Source: Rhizobium sp. CFBP 8762 (GTDB lineage: Bacteria; Pseudomonadota; Alphaproteobacteria; Rhizobiales; Rhizobiaceae). Taken from it: a stretch of 64,000 nt of DNA. The DNA lies in assembly GCF_014841565.1 (NCBI RefSeq), contig NZ_JACYUD010000002.1, positions 228,628 through 292,627 on the forward strand, given 5' to 3'. Below the pieces are notes generated by a model. The model was not told the DNA's origin, searched no databases, and saw only the letters and a list, made by a program, of their open reading frames with translations. Positions 36,514-45,246 of this stretch are shown here, piece after piece. Within the stretch, counting starts at the first letter, position 1, and each line of letters starts with the position of its first letter. Made by a program: the position numbers and the translations under genes.

Positions 36514-36543
36514 AAGAAGGCCACCTTCGCAGGTGGCCTTCTT
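36514..36543 (-). terminator. Terminator of secDF
   Basis: Perfect 13-bp stem AAGAAGGCCACCT (36514-36526) / AGGTGGCCTTCTT (36531-36543), 4-base loop TCGC, 8 bases past the secDF stop. The stem contains its own short A/T ends rather than a long T tract. Confidence 0.8.
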
Positions 36544-36550
36544 GGGTTCG

Positions 36551-39079
36551 TCAGGCCCGGACCGCCGGTGCAGGCGCTGCAGCGCGCTTGCTATCGCGTT
36601 CCCGCCACCAGCGGCTGAGGAACAGCAGGATCGGACCGCCGATATAGAGAGACGAAGTCGTCGCAATGATGATGCCGAAGATCATTGGCCAGGCGAAGTT
36701 TTCAACGGCTTCCCCACCCCACAACGCCATTGGCAACAGTGACAGAACCGTTGCAAGCGATGTGAAGATACACCGCGCCAGCACCTGATTGATGCTGAGA
36801 TCGATCAGGTCCGAGAATGACATCGACTTGTAGCGCCGCAGGTTTTCGCGCATCCGGTCATACACCACCACCTTATCGTTGACCGAGTAACCGATCATCG
36901 TCAGCAGGGCGGCAATTGCCGTCAGGTTGAAGTCGACACCGGTGAGGGCAAAGAAGCCGATGGTTTTGGTAATATCCAGCAACAGAACAGCGATAGCGCC
37001 AACGGCGAAGTGCCACTCGAACCGCCACCAGATGTAGGCCAGAATGGCCAGCATGGCGAGGCCCACGGCCAGGAATCCGTTGCGCTTCAACTCTGACGAT
37101 ACTGTTGGACCCACCACTTCGGTGCGTTCAAAGGATGCGTCCGGCACCACGGTTTGTACTGTTTCCTTGATGCGGTTCAAGGCTGCTGTCTGCACCTCTT
37201 CCCCGCCCGGCTGGCGCTGGGCTCGGATCAGCACCGAATCCTCGCCAAACTCTTGAAGAGCCACTTCGCCAAGCTGCAAGTCTGCTAGCTCCGTGCGCAG
37301 GCGCGGCAGATCAAGATCAGACTTCGACGTTGCTTCCACCTGAATACCACCAGTGAAATCGATGCCGTAGTTCAAGCCGGGCGTGAAAAACAGCACGATA
37401 GAACTGATCGAAATGAAGGCGGACATGCCGATAGCAATGAAGCGCCCCTTCATAAACGAGAAATTCGGAGTCCGCGGAATGCGACCGATCAACGGCTTGA
37501 TTTCAAGCTTCTTCAGTTTCTTGCGCAGCACGATTTCCGTCATGATGACGCGAACCACGGTTACGGCTGTAAACATCGAAATGACGATGCCGAGCATCAT
37601 GGTAATGGCAAAGCCACGAACCGGTCCGGTACCAAACGCAAACAGCAGCATGGTGGCCGCCAGAGTCGTCACGTTGGCATCGACAATCGTGGAGTAGGCC
37701 TTGTTGAAACCGACATCCAGCGCCTTGATGGCACTGGCACCAGCTTCTGTTTCTTCGCGAATACGCGCATTAATCAGAATGTTGCCATCCACGGCCAGAC
37801 CGATGCCCAGAATGATACCGGCAATACCCGGCAGTGTGAGTGTCGACCCGATGATGCTCAGGAAACCGATCGTCAAAATTGTATGCAGAGCCAGCGCAAA
37901 GTTCGCAATCATGCCCCAGCCGCTGTACAGGATTACCATCAGCGTGATCACGAGCAGGAAGCCGGCGATGCCAGTGTAAATACCCATGCGAATGGAATCG
38001 CTGCCGAGGTTGGGACCGACGCTGCGTTCTTCGATGATGGTCAGTGGGGCTGGAAGCGCGCCGGAACGCAACAGCGCCGACAGCGTCGTTGTTTCCTGCG
38101 GCGTAAAGCTGCCGCTGATCTGGCCGGAGCCACCGGTGATGGGCTCGTTGATCACAGGCGCGGTCAGCACCTTATCGTCCAGCACAATGGCAAAACGCTT
38201 GCCAACGTTATCACGCGTGATTTCCGCAAACTGACGGGCGCCGGCATTGTCAAATGTAAAAGATACGATTGGCGCGTTGCTGCGCTGATCGAACCCCGCC
38301 TTGGCATCGGCCAGACGCTCGCCCGACAGGGCAACGCGCTGCTCGACTGCCAGCGGCTGACCGGTTTTGGAATCGGGCAAAATCAGCACGCCGCGCGGTG
38401 CAGGCTGTGTCGGATCAACCGTCTCGTCCACCATGTGGAAGCTCATCTGGGCGGTGGAGCCCAGAAGCTGGCGCAGACGCGTCGGGTCTTGAAGACCGGG
38501 CAACTGCACCAGAATACGGTCGCCACCTACGCGCTGGATCAATGGTTCGGCAACGCCGACCTGGTCCACACGCTGGCGAATAATTTCAAGGCTCTGCTCT
38601 ACAGCCGCATTCATGCGGTCCTGTAAGCCTGCCTGTGTTTGTGTGACCGTGATCGTATCACCGCTGGTTGCCACCTCGATATCGGACTGGCTGCTGCCCA
38701 TGCTAAGCAGGCCGACAGGCGCTGCCAGTTGTTGCAGCTTCGGCAGCACTTTGGCCCGAACGGCTTCATCCGGGACGCGGACAACGACCGAGTCGCCCGT
38801 GATACGTGCCAAGGATGCCTGCGCACCCTCTTCGCGCAGGGCCTTGCGGATATCTTCCAGCAGTGTTTCCAGCCGCGCCTTGCGCAAACCGGCAGCATCG
38901 ACCTCCATGACGAGGTGCGAACCGCCTTTGAGGTCAAGCCCGAGCGTGACCTGACCAGTCGGCAGGAAATGGCCGAACTTCTGCAGGGTGGACTGGGGCA
39001 GAATGTTGGGTAGAGCGGCAAGAATGCCGAAGAGTATGATGGCCGCGTAAGTCGCTAAAAGCCATTTTGAAGATCGCAT
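36551..39079 (-). CDS. secDF: Fused protein-export membrane protein SecDF
   Basis: 842 residues with SecD and SecF joined in one chain. The SecD part has LGLDLKGGSHLVMEVD (D1 motif), a large periplasmic domain, and GLAVDGNILINARIREE (D5/D6). The SecF part begins near residue 510, with GLNYGIDFTGGIQVE and TMIGYSVNDKVVVYDRMRENL. About 12 membrane helices. It uses the proton gradient to help preprotein release from SecYEG. Start ATG 39079. yajC, usually upstream in this order, is not seen here. Confidence 0.96.
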   Translation of the reverse strand: MRSSKWLLATYAAIILFGILAALPNILPQSTLQKFGHFLPTGQVTLGLDLKGGSHLVMEVDAAGLRKARLETLLEDIRKALREEGAQASLARITGDSVVVRVPDEAVRAKVLPKLQQLAAPVGLLSMGSSQSDIEVATSGDTITVTQTQAGLQDRMNAAVEQSLEIIRQRVDQVGVAEPLIQRVGGDRILVQLPGLQDPTRLRQLLGSTAQMSFHMVDETVDPTQPAPRGVLILPDSKTGQPLAVEQRVALSGERLADAKAGFDQRSNAPIVSFTFDNAGARQFAEITRDNVGKRFAIVLDDKVLTAPVINEPITGGSGQISGSFTPQETTTLSALLRSGALPAPLTIIEERSVGPNLGSDSIRMGIYTGIAGFLLVITLMVILYSGWGMIANFALALHTILTIGFLSIIGSTLTLPGIAGIILGIGLAVDGNILINARIREETEAGASAIKALDVGFNKAYSTIVDANVTTLAATMLLFAFGTGPVRGFAITMMLGIVISMFTAVTVVRVIMTEIVLRKKLKKLEIKPLIGRIPRTPNFSFMKGRFIAIGMSAFISISSIVLFFTPGLNYGIDFTGGIQVEATSKSDLDLPRLRTELADLQLGEVALQEFGEDSVLIRAQRQPGGEEVQTAALNRIKETVQTVVPDASFERTEVVGPTVSSELKRNGFLAVGLAMLAILAYIWWRFEWHFAVGAIAVLLLDITKTIGFFALTGVDFNLTAIAALLTMIGYSVNDKVVVYDRMRENLRRYKSMSFSDLIDLSINQVLARCIFTSLATVLSLLPMALWGGEAVENFAWPMIFGIIIATTSSLYIGGPILLFLSRWWRERDSKRAAAPAPAVRA

Positions 39080-39169
39080 TGTGGTATCCAGTTTGCCGAG
39101 ACGATACGGGGAACGATGCCAACCGTATTCTCATCATCATAAAATGAAGGGGTGCCGCGTTGCGGCCTG

Positions 39170-39622
39170 TTAAACCAGACGCGGCGGCGCGCGCGCTTGC
39201 GTCTGCGCGGCAGAGCCGGTGCGTGAGGCTGGTGCGGATACGCCGCCCTGCGCCGACCGGAACAGGGGGCCGAATTGATAGGAGCGGTCCGGTCCCAAAA
39301 GCGGTGGGGAACCCGGTGCGGGCAGCCGGTCACGGTCATCGCCGAGCGCCCGGACTTCCGTGCCACCACGCCCCAACTGTTTGTTGGCCTGTTGCTCGAA
39401 CGATAGCGATGCAACACCGACAGCCCCGACGCGATCTCTGACACTCGACAGCGTCGGTGAAAAACGCACGGTCAAACCGGAAAATTGCAAAGCAGCAAAA
39501 GCCAGCAGAAGCCAGCCGAACGCGACACGTTGCAGCGCGGACACTGTTCGGCTGTGGTGCTTGCGGCCTGACGCCATCTGCTGCTTTAAAACCTCGTTAA
39601 GCGTGTTGCGTTCACAAATCAT
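39170..39622 (-). CDS. Hypothetical protein with one membrane helix
   Basis: 150 residues. One clear hydrophobic segment (VAFGWLLLAFAALQFSGLTV, about residues 33-52), then a polar, Gly/Pro/Ala-rich low-complexity tail. No family recognised. It is the only protein-like frame in the 560 bases upstream of secDF. Start uncertain: ATG 39622, or ATG 39577 giving 135 residues. Confidence 0.5.
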   Translation of the reverse strand: MICERNTLNEVLKQQMASGRKHHSRTVSALQRVAFGWLLLAFAALQFSGLTVRFSPTLSSVRDRVGAVGVASLSFEQQANKQLGRGGTEVRALGDDRDRLPAPGSPPLLGPDRSYQFGPLFRSAQGGVSAPASRTGSAAQTQARAPPRLV

Positions 39623-39735
39623 TCTCTCGGCGAAATGTCAAATTGCTGTGTGTGAAATCTTGCCCGCCCTGCTTGACAGGGCACACGCCCATCATAGTTT
39701 CATCCGCCCACCACATGCTGCTCCCGAAAGCCCTC

Positions 39736-40626
39736 ATGCGCATCAAGCTTGATCCAGTCGCCCTTTCCGGCATTCTTTTGACAGGGCTGTCCTATGCGCT
39801 GTTTTCCGTTCACGATGCGGCCATCAAGTGGATTGTGGTGTCTTACCCTGTGTTGCAGATCCTGTTTATCCGCAGCGTCATTATCGTTCTTGGCTGTCTG
39901 GCACTGGGCGGTCGAGATATCGTCGCCAACGCCGTGCGCTCCCCCGCCCGCGTACCGTTGCTGTCCAGAAGCTTTCTGTTGCTCGCTGCCTGGCTTTCTT
40001 TCTACACGGCCGCGCGGTCCCTGCCATTGGCAGAACTGACGACGCTCTATTACGCCGCGCCCATCGGCGTTACATTGCTGTCCGTTCCCGTTCTGAAAGA
40101 AGTCGTCACCCCACCGCGCTGGATTGCGCTTGGTCTGGGTTTCATCGGCGTGCTAATTGCGTGCAACCCCACCGGTATTGGCCTGTCATGGCCTGTGTAT
40201 CTGGCATTGCAGGCAGCGGCCTTGTGGGCCGTTTGCATTGTGCTGTTGCGCAAAACGGCTTTGCAGGAGACCACGCAGGTTTCCATGTTGATCACCAATA
40301 CGGTCTTTATCATTTTAACCGGCGGCTTTGCCTACCAGTATTGGGTGGCGCCCACGGGTACGGAGTGGCTGTTCCTGATCAGCACTGGTGTCCTGGCAGG
40401 GCTTGCCCAATTCACATTGTTTGAAGGCATGCGCCGTGCCGATGTCTCGCTGCTTGCGCCGTTTGAGTATTCGTCGCTGATCTGGTCGTTTATGCTTGGC
40501 TACCTGATCTGGGGCGATATTCCACGCGCGGGCGTCTTTGTCGGGGCGGCGCTGATCTTCAGCGCCGGTTTCGTGGTTTTGTTTGGAGAGGCATCAGGCA
40601 ACGGAAAACGCCGCCTGACGCCGTGA
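39736..40626 (+). CDS. EamA/DMT family transporter
   Basis: 296 residues with about ten hydrophobic helices in two EamA repeats: SGILLTGLSYALFSVHDAAIKW with LTTLYYAAPIGVTLLS in the first, SLLAPFEYSSLIWSFMLGYLIWGD and FVGAALIFSAGFVVL in the second. Members export amino acids or other metabolites; substrate unknown. ATG 39736 gives the usual family N-terminus; in-frame ATG 39715 is possible. Ends convergent with the lipoprotein gene, 2 bases apart. Confidence 0.87.
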   Translation: MRIKLDPVALSGILLTGLSYALFSVHDAAIKWIVVSYPVLQILFIRSVIIVLGCLALGGRDIVANAVRSPARVPLLSRSFLLLAAWLSFYTAARSLPLAELTTLYYAAPIGVTLLSVPVLKEVVTPPRWIALGLGFIGVLIACNPTGIGLSWPVYLALQAAALWAVCIVLLRKTALQETTQVSMLITNTVFIILTGGFAYQYWVAPTGTEWLFLISTGVLAGLAQFTLFEGMRRADVSLLAPFEYSSLIWSFMLGYLIWGDIPRAGVFVGAALIFSAGFVVLFGEASGNGKRRLTP

Positions 40627-40628
40627 TC

Positions 40629-41297
40629 TTACCCTTCTGAAATCGGGGCGATCTGAATTTCCACGCGGCGGTTCTGTGAACGTCCGCTTTCGCTGGCGTT
40701 GGAGGCAACCGGACGCGTCGGGCCGTAACCCATAATGGCAACGCGCCGCTGGTCGATGCCCTGAGATCCCAGATAATTGGCGACCGAGGCCGCGCGACGC
40801 TCCGAAAGTCCCTGATTGTAGGCGGCACTGCCCGTCGAATCCGTATGACCATCCACATCCACCAGCGTGCGATCAAACTTCCGCAGCACAATCGCCACCG
40901 AGTTCAGCGTATCGTAGAACTGGCCCTTCACGCGGTCCTGATCCGTATCAAACGTAATGGCGGACGGCATATTGAGAATGATGCGGTCGCCGTTACGGGT
41001 CACAGAAACGCCGGTGCCCTGCAATTGGGCCCTGAGCTCCGCTTCCTGCCGGTCCATATAATTACCAACAGCACCGCCGCCAAGCGCACCGAGGCCGGCA
41101 CCAATCAGCACCGCATTGCGTCTCCCGGCACTGGAATCGCCACCCACCAGAAGACCGCCGAGCGCGCCAAGCCCAGCACCGATTGCCGCACCGCCCGCCG
41201 TGTTGGAAACCTTCTGCTGACCCGTATAAGGATCTGTCGTGGTGCATCCCGCAAGAAACACGGCTGCGAGGCCGGAAAGTGCAATCTTCTTCATCAT
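40629..41297 (-). CDS. OmpA-family lipoprotein with glycine-zipper region
   Basis: 222 residues. Lipoprotein signal with lipobox FLAGC (Cys about 19-20), a glycine-zipper region (AGGAAIGAGLGALGGLLVG, repeated as IGAGLGALGGGAVGNY) and a C-terminal OmpA/peptidoglycan-binding domain (DVDGHTDSTGSAAYNQGLS, QNRRVEIQIAP). YiaD-like: anchored in the outer membrane, binding peptidoglycan. The frame is open further upstream to 41630 but the lipoprotein start at 41297 is clear. Confidence 0.92.
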   Translation of the reverse strand: MMKKIALSGLAAVFLAGCTTTDPYTGQQKVSNTAGGAAIGAGLGALGGLLVGGDSSAGRRNAVLIGAGLGALGGGAVGNYMDRQEAELRAQLQGTGVSVTRNGDRIILNMPSAITFDTDQDRVKGQFYDTLNSVAIVLRKFDRTLVDVDGHTDSTGSAAYNQGLSERRAASVANYLGSQGIDQRRVAIMGYGPTRPVASNASESGRSQNRRVEIQIAPISEG

Positions 41298-41526
41298 GGA
41301 GAAACATCCCGTTAGATACGTATTGCTGATATAAGAACGATTACGGCAATACGATGAAGGCCTTTGCCGCGTCAAATCAGCAATACTCCCATACGGACCG
41401 GTTTTCCATGGGTATCCCGGGAAGACACGCTGCCGGATCAGAGGGCAGAAGGAACAATTTCTGTTCAGTACCCATTCATGGTGCCGGGTGCAGTTTAAGA
41501 CCACTGCATTCTTAGGGAGATAATGA

Positions 41527-41826
41527 ATGAACAAGTTTGTTTCCGCAATTGGTGCCGGTGTCATTGCCCTTGTGGTGGGTTTGACCGGCAGCGTCACAGC
41601 CGCCTCCGCCGCGCCCGTCATGCCTGCCAAACCGCAGGTAGAAAGCCCGGTGGAGCAGGTGCGCCACCGTCGCGACCATCGCCCACATTACCGTGCGTAC
41701 CGCCACCACCGCTATGATCGGTACTATCGTTATGAGCGTCGCGGACCACGCTACAGCCATCGCCGGTATCATCATCGGGATCGCTACTATGCACCCTATC
41801 GCCACCATCGCTATGACCGCTGGTAG
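41527..41826 (+). CDS. Small secreted His/Arg/Tyr-rich protein
   Basis: 99 residues. Signal peptide about 1-28 (ending AASAA). The mature part is almost wholly His, Arg and Tyr, with YRHHRYDR occurring twice. Very basic; may bind metal, nucleic acid or cell-wall polymers, but function is unknown. TTAGGGAGA precedes ATG 41527. Own terminator downstream. Similar small basic RH/RY-rich exported proteins are common in rhizobia. Confidence 0.8.
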   Translation: MNKFVSAIGAGVIALVVGLTGSVTAASAAPVMPAKPQVESPVEQVRHRRDHRPHYRAYRHHRYDRYYRYERRGPRYSHRRYHHRDRYYAPYRHHRYDRW

Positions 41827-41842
41827 GCTTTAAACTGAGCAT

Positions 41843-41882
41843 AAAATGCCCCTTTGGCCTCTGGTCGAAAGGGGCATTTTTG
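41843..41882 (+). terminator. Strong Rho-independent terminator
   Basis: 13-bp stem AAAATGCCCCTTT (41843-41855) / AAAGGGGCATTTT (41868-41880) followed by T, 16 bases after the preceding stop. Confidence 0.9.
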
Positions 41883-42010
41883 CGTCATATTGCAAAACCT
41901 TAAAGCGATAGGCCGACAACCTTCCTGGAATGAAATTTATCTGCATGGACGACATTTAATCCAGCGCCCTGCCCGCTACGTACATGACCAGACACACAAG
42001 AGGTTCGGTG

Positions 42011-42169
42011 ATGAAAATGCGGCGCAAGGGCGATTTGCCCACCAAGCTCTGCGCCGCCTGCGGGCGGCCTTTTGCCTGGCGCAAGAAATGGGCCAAAGAC
42101 TGGGACGCAGTCAAATATTGTTCTGATCGCTGCCGCTCGAACGGTAGCGGAAAGCAGGTAGCGCCATGA
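42011..42169 (+). CDS. DUF2256 zinc-ribbon-like protein
   Basis: 52 residues. [22 protein letters not shown] and [12 protein letters not shown] give the CxxC...CxxxC pattern of DUF2256. Overlaps the photolyase start by 4 bases (ATGA). DUF2256 genes are often found next to photolyase/cryptochrome genes, so a role in that enzyme's maturation or use is plausible but unproven. GAGG precedes ATG 42011. Confidence 0.9.
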   Translation: MKMRRKGDLPTKLCAACGRPFAWRKKWAKDWDAVKYCSDRCRSNGSGKQVAP

Positions 42170-43704
42170 ACCTGCGGTTTGTACTCGGCGACCAGTTGAC
42201 CCTTAATCTTGCCAGTCTGAGGGATATGGACCCTGCGCACGATGTGGTGCTGATGGTCGAGGTCGCCACTGAAACCACCTATGTGCCGCACCACAAGCAG
42301 AAGATCGTGCTGATCCTGTCCGCCATGCGCCACTTTGCTGAAAAGCTGCGCCATGAGGGATACACGGTCGATTACGTCCATCTGACAGACCCGGACAACA
42401 CCGGCAGTTTCATGGGAGAACTTGCCCGCGCCTGCGCCCGCCATACCCCGTCCCGTGTCATCATGACCCAACCCGGCGAATGGCGTGTGTTGGCTAACCT
42501 TGAGGCGTGGGAGCGCACCACCAACATTGCCCTGGAAATCCGTGAGGATGATCGTTTCTTTGCAACCCGACAGCGCTTTCGCGAATGGGCTGAAGGACGC
42601 GCCAGCTACCGCATGGAGTTTTTCTATCGGGAAATGCGCCGTGAAACCGGCATTCTGATGGATGGAAAAGACCCCGTCGGAGGCCAGTGGAATTTTGACC
42701 ATGACAACCGCAAGCCGCTGCCAAAGGAGGCAGTGGTGCCGGAGCGTCTGCGGTTTGAACCCGATACCATAACGCGGTATGTGATTACGCTTGTCGCGGA
42801 CCGCTTTCCCGATAATTTTGGCCGGATCGAGCCGTTTGGCTGGGCTGTGACACGCGAGGATGCACTGGACGCACTCGACCATTTCATCGAAGACTGTCTT
42901 CCCGGCTTTGGCGACTATCAGGATGCCATGAAAACCGGTGAGGCCTTTTTGTACCACGCCGTTCTGTCTCCCTATCTCAACAGCGGCCTGCTGACAGCGC
43001 GTGAGGTGTGCGACGCCGCGGAAAACGCGTGGAAAAACGGCCATGCGCCGCTGAATGCCGTGGAAGGATTTATTCGCCAGATTTTAGGTTGGCGCGAATA
43101 TGTGCGCGGCATCTACTGGGAGCGCATGCCCGCCTATGCGAGCACCAATGCACTGGACGCGACACGCCCCTTGCCATGGTTCTACTGGAGCGGCGAGACC
43201 GACATGAACTGTCTCAAGCAATCCATCGGCGATATCGCCCGCACCGCCTATGGCCATCACATTCAGCGCCTGATGGTAACGGGAAACTTCGCGCTGCTGG
43301 CAGGCATACGCCCGGCTGAGGTGGAAGAATGGTATCTGGCCGTCTACGCTGATGCCTATGAGTGGGTGGAACTGCCCAACGTCCATGGCATGGTTTTGTT
43401 TGCTGATGGCGGTTTGCTGGCGTCCAAACCCTATGCGGCTTCAGGTGCTTATATCGACCGTATGTCCGACTATTGCGGTGGCTGTCGCTACAGCCCGAAA
43501 CCCAAAAAGGGTGAGGAGTCCTGCCCGTTCAACGCGCTCTACTGGAATTTTCTGATTCGAAACGAAAAGAAGCTATCCGCCAACCCGCGGCTCGCCATGC
43601 CCTACCGCAATCTGGCTCGATTCAGCGAGGAGAAACGGGCCGAAATCGTAGCCGGTGCAACACAGTTTTTAGATAGCTTAAGCATTTCCAGTGGAAGTGA
43701 GTAG
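42166..43704 (+). CDS. phrB: Fe-S bacterial cryptochrome/(6-4) photolyase
   Basis: 512 residues. N-terminal antenna-binding domain begins [20 protein letters not shown]; the C-terminal FAD-binding helical domain includes [15 protein letters not shown] and [19 protein letters not shown]. Four Cys that can hold a 4Fe-4S cluster are at 349, 437, 440 and 453, with DYCGGCRY and ESCPFN; spacing equals that of Agrobacterium PhrB. Such enzymes repair UV (6-4) photoproducts in light. The last residues (LSISSGSE) are encoded by a palindromic repeat that begins inside the gene. Confidence 0.95.
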   Translation: MNLRFVLGDQLTLNLASLRDMDPAHDVVLMVEVATETTYVPHHKQKIVLILSAMRHFAEKLRHEGYTVDYVHLTDPDNTGSFMGELARACARHTPSRVIMTQPGEWRVLANLEAWERTTNIALEIREDDRFFATRQRFREWAEGRASYRMEFFYREMRRETGILMDGKDPVGGQWNFDHDNRKPLPKEAVVPERLRFEPDTITRYVITLVADRFPDNFGRIEPFGWAVTREDALDALDHFIEDCLPGFGDYQDAMKTGEAFLYHAVLSPYLNSGLLTAREVCDAAENAWKNGHAPLNAVEGFIRQILGWREYVRGIYWERMPAYASTNALDATRPLPWFYWSGETDMNCLKQSIGDIARTAYGHHIQRLMVTGNFALLAGIRPAEVEEWYLAVYADAYEWVELPNVHGMVLFADGGLLASKPYAASGAYIDRMSDYCGGCRYSPKPKKGEESCPFNALYWNFLIRNEKKLSANPRLAMPYRNLARFSEEKRAEIVAGATQFLDSLSISSGSE

Positions 43705-43724
43705 CGGTTTCACCGGAAAATGCT
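43681..43724. repeat. Palindromic repeat at the photolyase 3' end (copy 1)
   Basis: AGCATTT ... AAATGCT outer arms, with inner GTGAAA-like arms around GTAGCGGTTT. The reverse complement of 48915-48959 shows the same arms and the same GTAGCGGTTT core, so these are two copies of one family in opposite orientation. It overlaps the last codons of phrB and could also act as a terminator between phrB and the convergent regulator gene. Confidence 0.65.
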
Positions 43725-44771
43725 CTAGCAACGACCCGACGGCTGTGCGGTGCTGCCACGCACCACCAACGGCACGGCTAAAGGTTCGGTGAATACCCCA
43801 CCACCTCCGGTAACCGACGCTACGGCCACACGGGCTATGTCATCAAAGGGTTGGGCAAGCGTCGTCAGTCCCGGCGTGCAGATGGCTGCCTCGGGCACGC
43901 CGTCAAAACCGACAATGGATAGATCGTCGGGAACGGACAGCCCCCGCTCCTCTAGCGCCTCCATGGCCCACAGGGCCACACGGTCAGACATCGCCAGAAG
44001 CGCCGTTGGCGGCTGCGGTAAGGCGAGTAAAGCATCGAGCGCGGCCTCCACATCGCGTTTGCTGCCGGGAATGGTGCGGATCGGCACCGCTTCGCGATCA
44101 ATACCCGCCTCAGCGAGTGCCTGCCAGTATCCATATGCCCGGTCTCTGATCGCAACCTTCATACTGGCCTCGACCTCTTCCGGAGTGGGAGACAGCAGGG
44201 ATACATCCCGCATACCAATACCGAGAATGGCAAACTGCCGATGGCCAAGCTCCGTCAAGTGCTTCGCCGCCGCATAGGCCGCGCCCTGATTGTCGATGTG
44301 TATCTGCGGCACAGTCGGGTCCTGGGTGCGCATGGAAATGGCTATGAAAGGCAGCTTGCGCTCCCGTGTCAGTCGCACCAACTCTTCTTCTGCGCCAACG
44401 CACAGCAAAATATATCCATCCACAACGGCGCTGTTGATATTCCAGGCCAGTTTTTCCCGGTTCAACCCGGATACCAGAGATAGGCCCATTCCGGTCGTGT
44501 CGCACACGTTTCCGATGGCCGCCATCAGGCTTCTTGCCCACGGATCTTCGAAGAAATAGCCAATTGGCTCCATTGTGGCGACGCCGACCGCGTTGACTCT
44601 GCCTGCCCGCAACAGCCGACCTTTGACATCCGGGCCGCGATAACCCATTTCCTTGGCAATGGCCAGGACGCGCTCACGCACTTCCTTGCGGACCACGTCC
44701 GGGCGGCTGAAAACGTTGGAAGCTGTGCCTTGGGAAACACCGGCGGCTTTTGCGATATCTGCAAGTTTCAT
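43725..44771 (-). CDS. LacI-family transcriptional regulator
   Basis: 348 residues. HTH MKLADIAKAAGVSQGTASNV and hinge helix region VRERVLAIAKEMGYRG, then a periplasmic-binding-protein-like effector domain (VDGYILLCVG, IHIDNQGAAYAAAKHL, TALLAMSDRVALWAMEAL, DLSIVGFDGVPEA). Effector probably a sugar, unknown. Three copies of a 16-bp operator lie directly upstream, so it probably represses itself and a divergent transcript. Its promoter places the transcription start at or next to the ATG, suggesting a leaderless mRNA. Confidence 0.93.
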   Translation of the reverse strand: MKLADIAKAAGVSQGTASNVFSRPDVVRKEVRERVLAIAKEMGYRGPDVKGRLLRAGRVNAVGVATMEPIGYFFEDPWARSLMAAIGNVCDTTGMGLSLVSGLNREKLAWNINSAVVDGYILLCVGAEEELVRLTRERKLPFIAISMRTQDPTVPQIHIDNQGAAYAAAKHLTELGHRQFAILGIGMRDVSLLSPTPEEVEASMKVAIRDRAYGYWQALAEAGIDREAVPIRTIPGSKRDVEAALDALLALPQPPTALLAMSDRVALWAMEALEERGLSVPDDLSIVGFDGVPEAAICTPGLTTLAQPFDDIARVAVASVTGGGGVFTEPLAVPLVVRGSTAQPSGRC

Positions 44772-44777
44772 CCGTAC

Positions 44778-44805
44778 AGAATAGCAGACTTTTGTATCGG
44801 TTCAA
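44778..44805 (-). promoter_or_regulatory. Promoter of the LacI-type gene (leaderless)
   Basis: Minus strand: TTGAAC (44805-44800), 16-base spacer, TATTCT (44783-44778). Only six bases separate the -10 from the ATG at 44771, so initiation would fall at the start codon. Operator 1 overlaps the -35. Confidence 0.5.
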
Positions 44806-44806
44806 A
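44791..44806. promoter_or_regulatory. LacI-type operator 1
   Basis: TTTGTATCGGTTCAAA, near palindrome with central CG as is typical of LacI-family sites. 20 bases from the regulator start codon, over its -35 box. Confidence 0.7.
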
Positions 44807-44812
44807 TTCCGG

Positions 44813-44841
44813 TTGACATCACAAGCAAATCTCGACATTTT
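44813..44841 (+). promoter_or_regulatory. Possible divergent promoter
   Basis: Perfect -35 TTGACA (44813-44818), 17-base spacer and a weak -10 CATTTT (44836-44841) on the plus strand. Operator 2 overlaps the -10, consistent with repression of rightward transcription by the LacI-type protein. Confidence 0.4.
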
Positions 44842-44855
44842 TGAATCGGTTCAAA
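44840..44855. promoter_or_regulatory. LacI-type operator 2
   Basis: TTTGAATCGGTTCAAA; extended symmetry TTTTTGAATCGGTTCAAAAA from 44838 to 44857. Best of the three sites. Its centre is 49 bases from that of operator 1. Confidence 0.75.
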
Positions 44856-44871
44856 AATCCTTTCTCTCTAA

Positions 44872-44887
44872 ATTGAATCGATACAAA
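44872..44887. promoter_or_regulatory. LacI-type operator 3
   Basis: ATTGAATCGATACAAA, centre 32 bases (three helical turns) from operator 2. Ends directly before an ATG on the plus strand. Confidence 0.65.
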
Positions 44888-45109
44888 ATGTTACCGATTG
44901 CTGCACTTCTCATCGATATATACATTGAACGCTGGGGTAATCCCAACAATCCGAACGCAGTTTTGGATGACGAACAGCCACAGCGCAAATCCGGCTGGCT
45001 TCGTCGTACAATTGCGCGCGTTTTCCCGCACAGAAAACGCGGCACTGCCTGGTCTTTCACGCTTCCGCCGGATAGCGATCGGGATAACAAGTGCGCACGG
45101 AAAGATTGA
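44888..45109 (+). CDS. Possible small protein divergent from the LacI-type gene
   Basis: 73 codons: MLPIAALLIDIYIERWGNP... to ...DRDNKCARKD. Hydrophobic start then a basic, polar tail. It lies directly after operator 3 and downstream of a TTGACA box, but no ribosome-binding site is visible and no family is recognised. Could be a real target of the regulator or chance. Confidence 0.35.
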   Translation: MLPIAALLIDIYIERWGNPNNPNAVLDDEQPQRKSGWLRRTIARVFPHRKRGTAWSFTLPPDSDRDNKCARKD

Positions 45110-45246
45110 ACCGGCTCGCCTTACCAGTCTCGGCCTTGGTCTAAACCGGTGGACGCTCGCTGTCGCAACACGATGTCTGCAATCAAGTGCTAAAATTTTT
45201 ATCTGAACCATTTCCCGACTGGCAGCTTATGCGCTAGAGGTGGTGT

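Noticed and set aside
37883-38626. 247-codon plus-strand frame opposite secDF
   Set aside because: Antisense shadow; secDF motifs are unmistakable.
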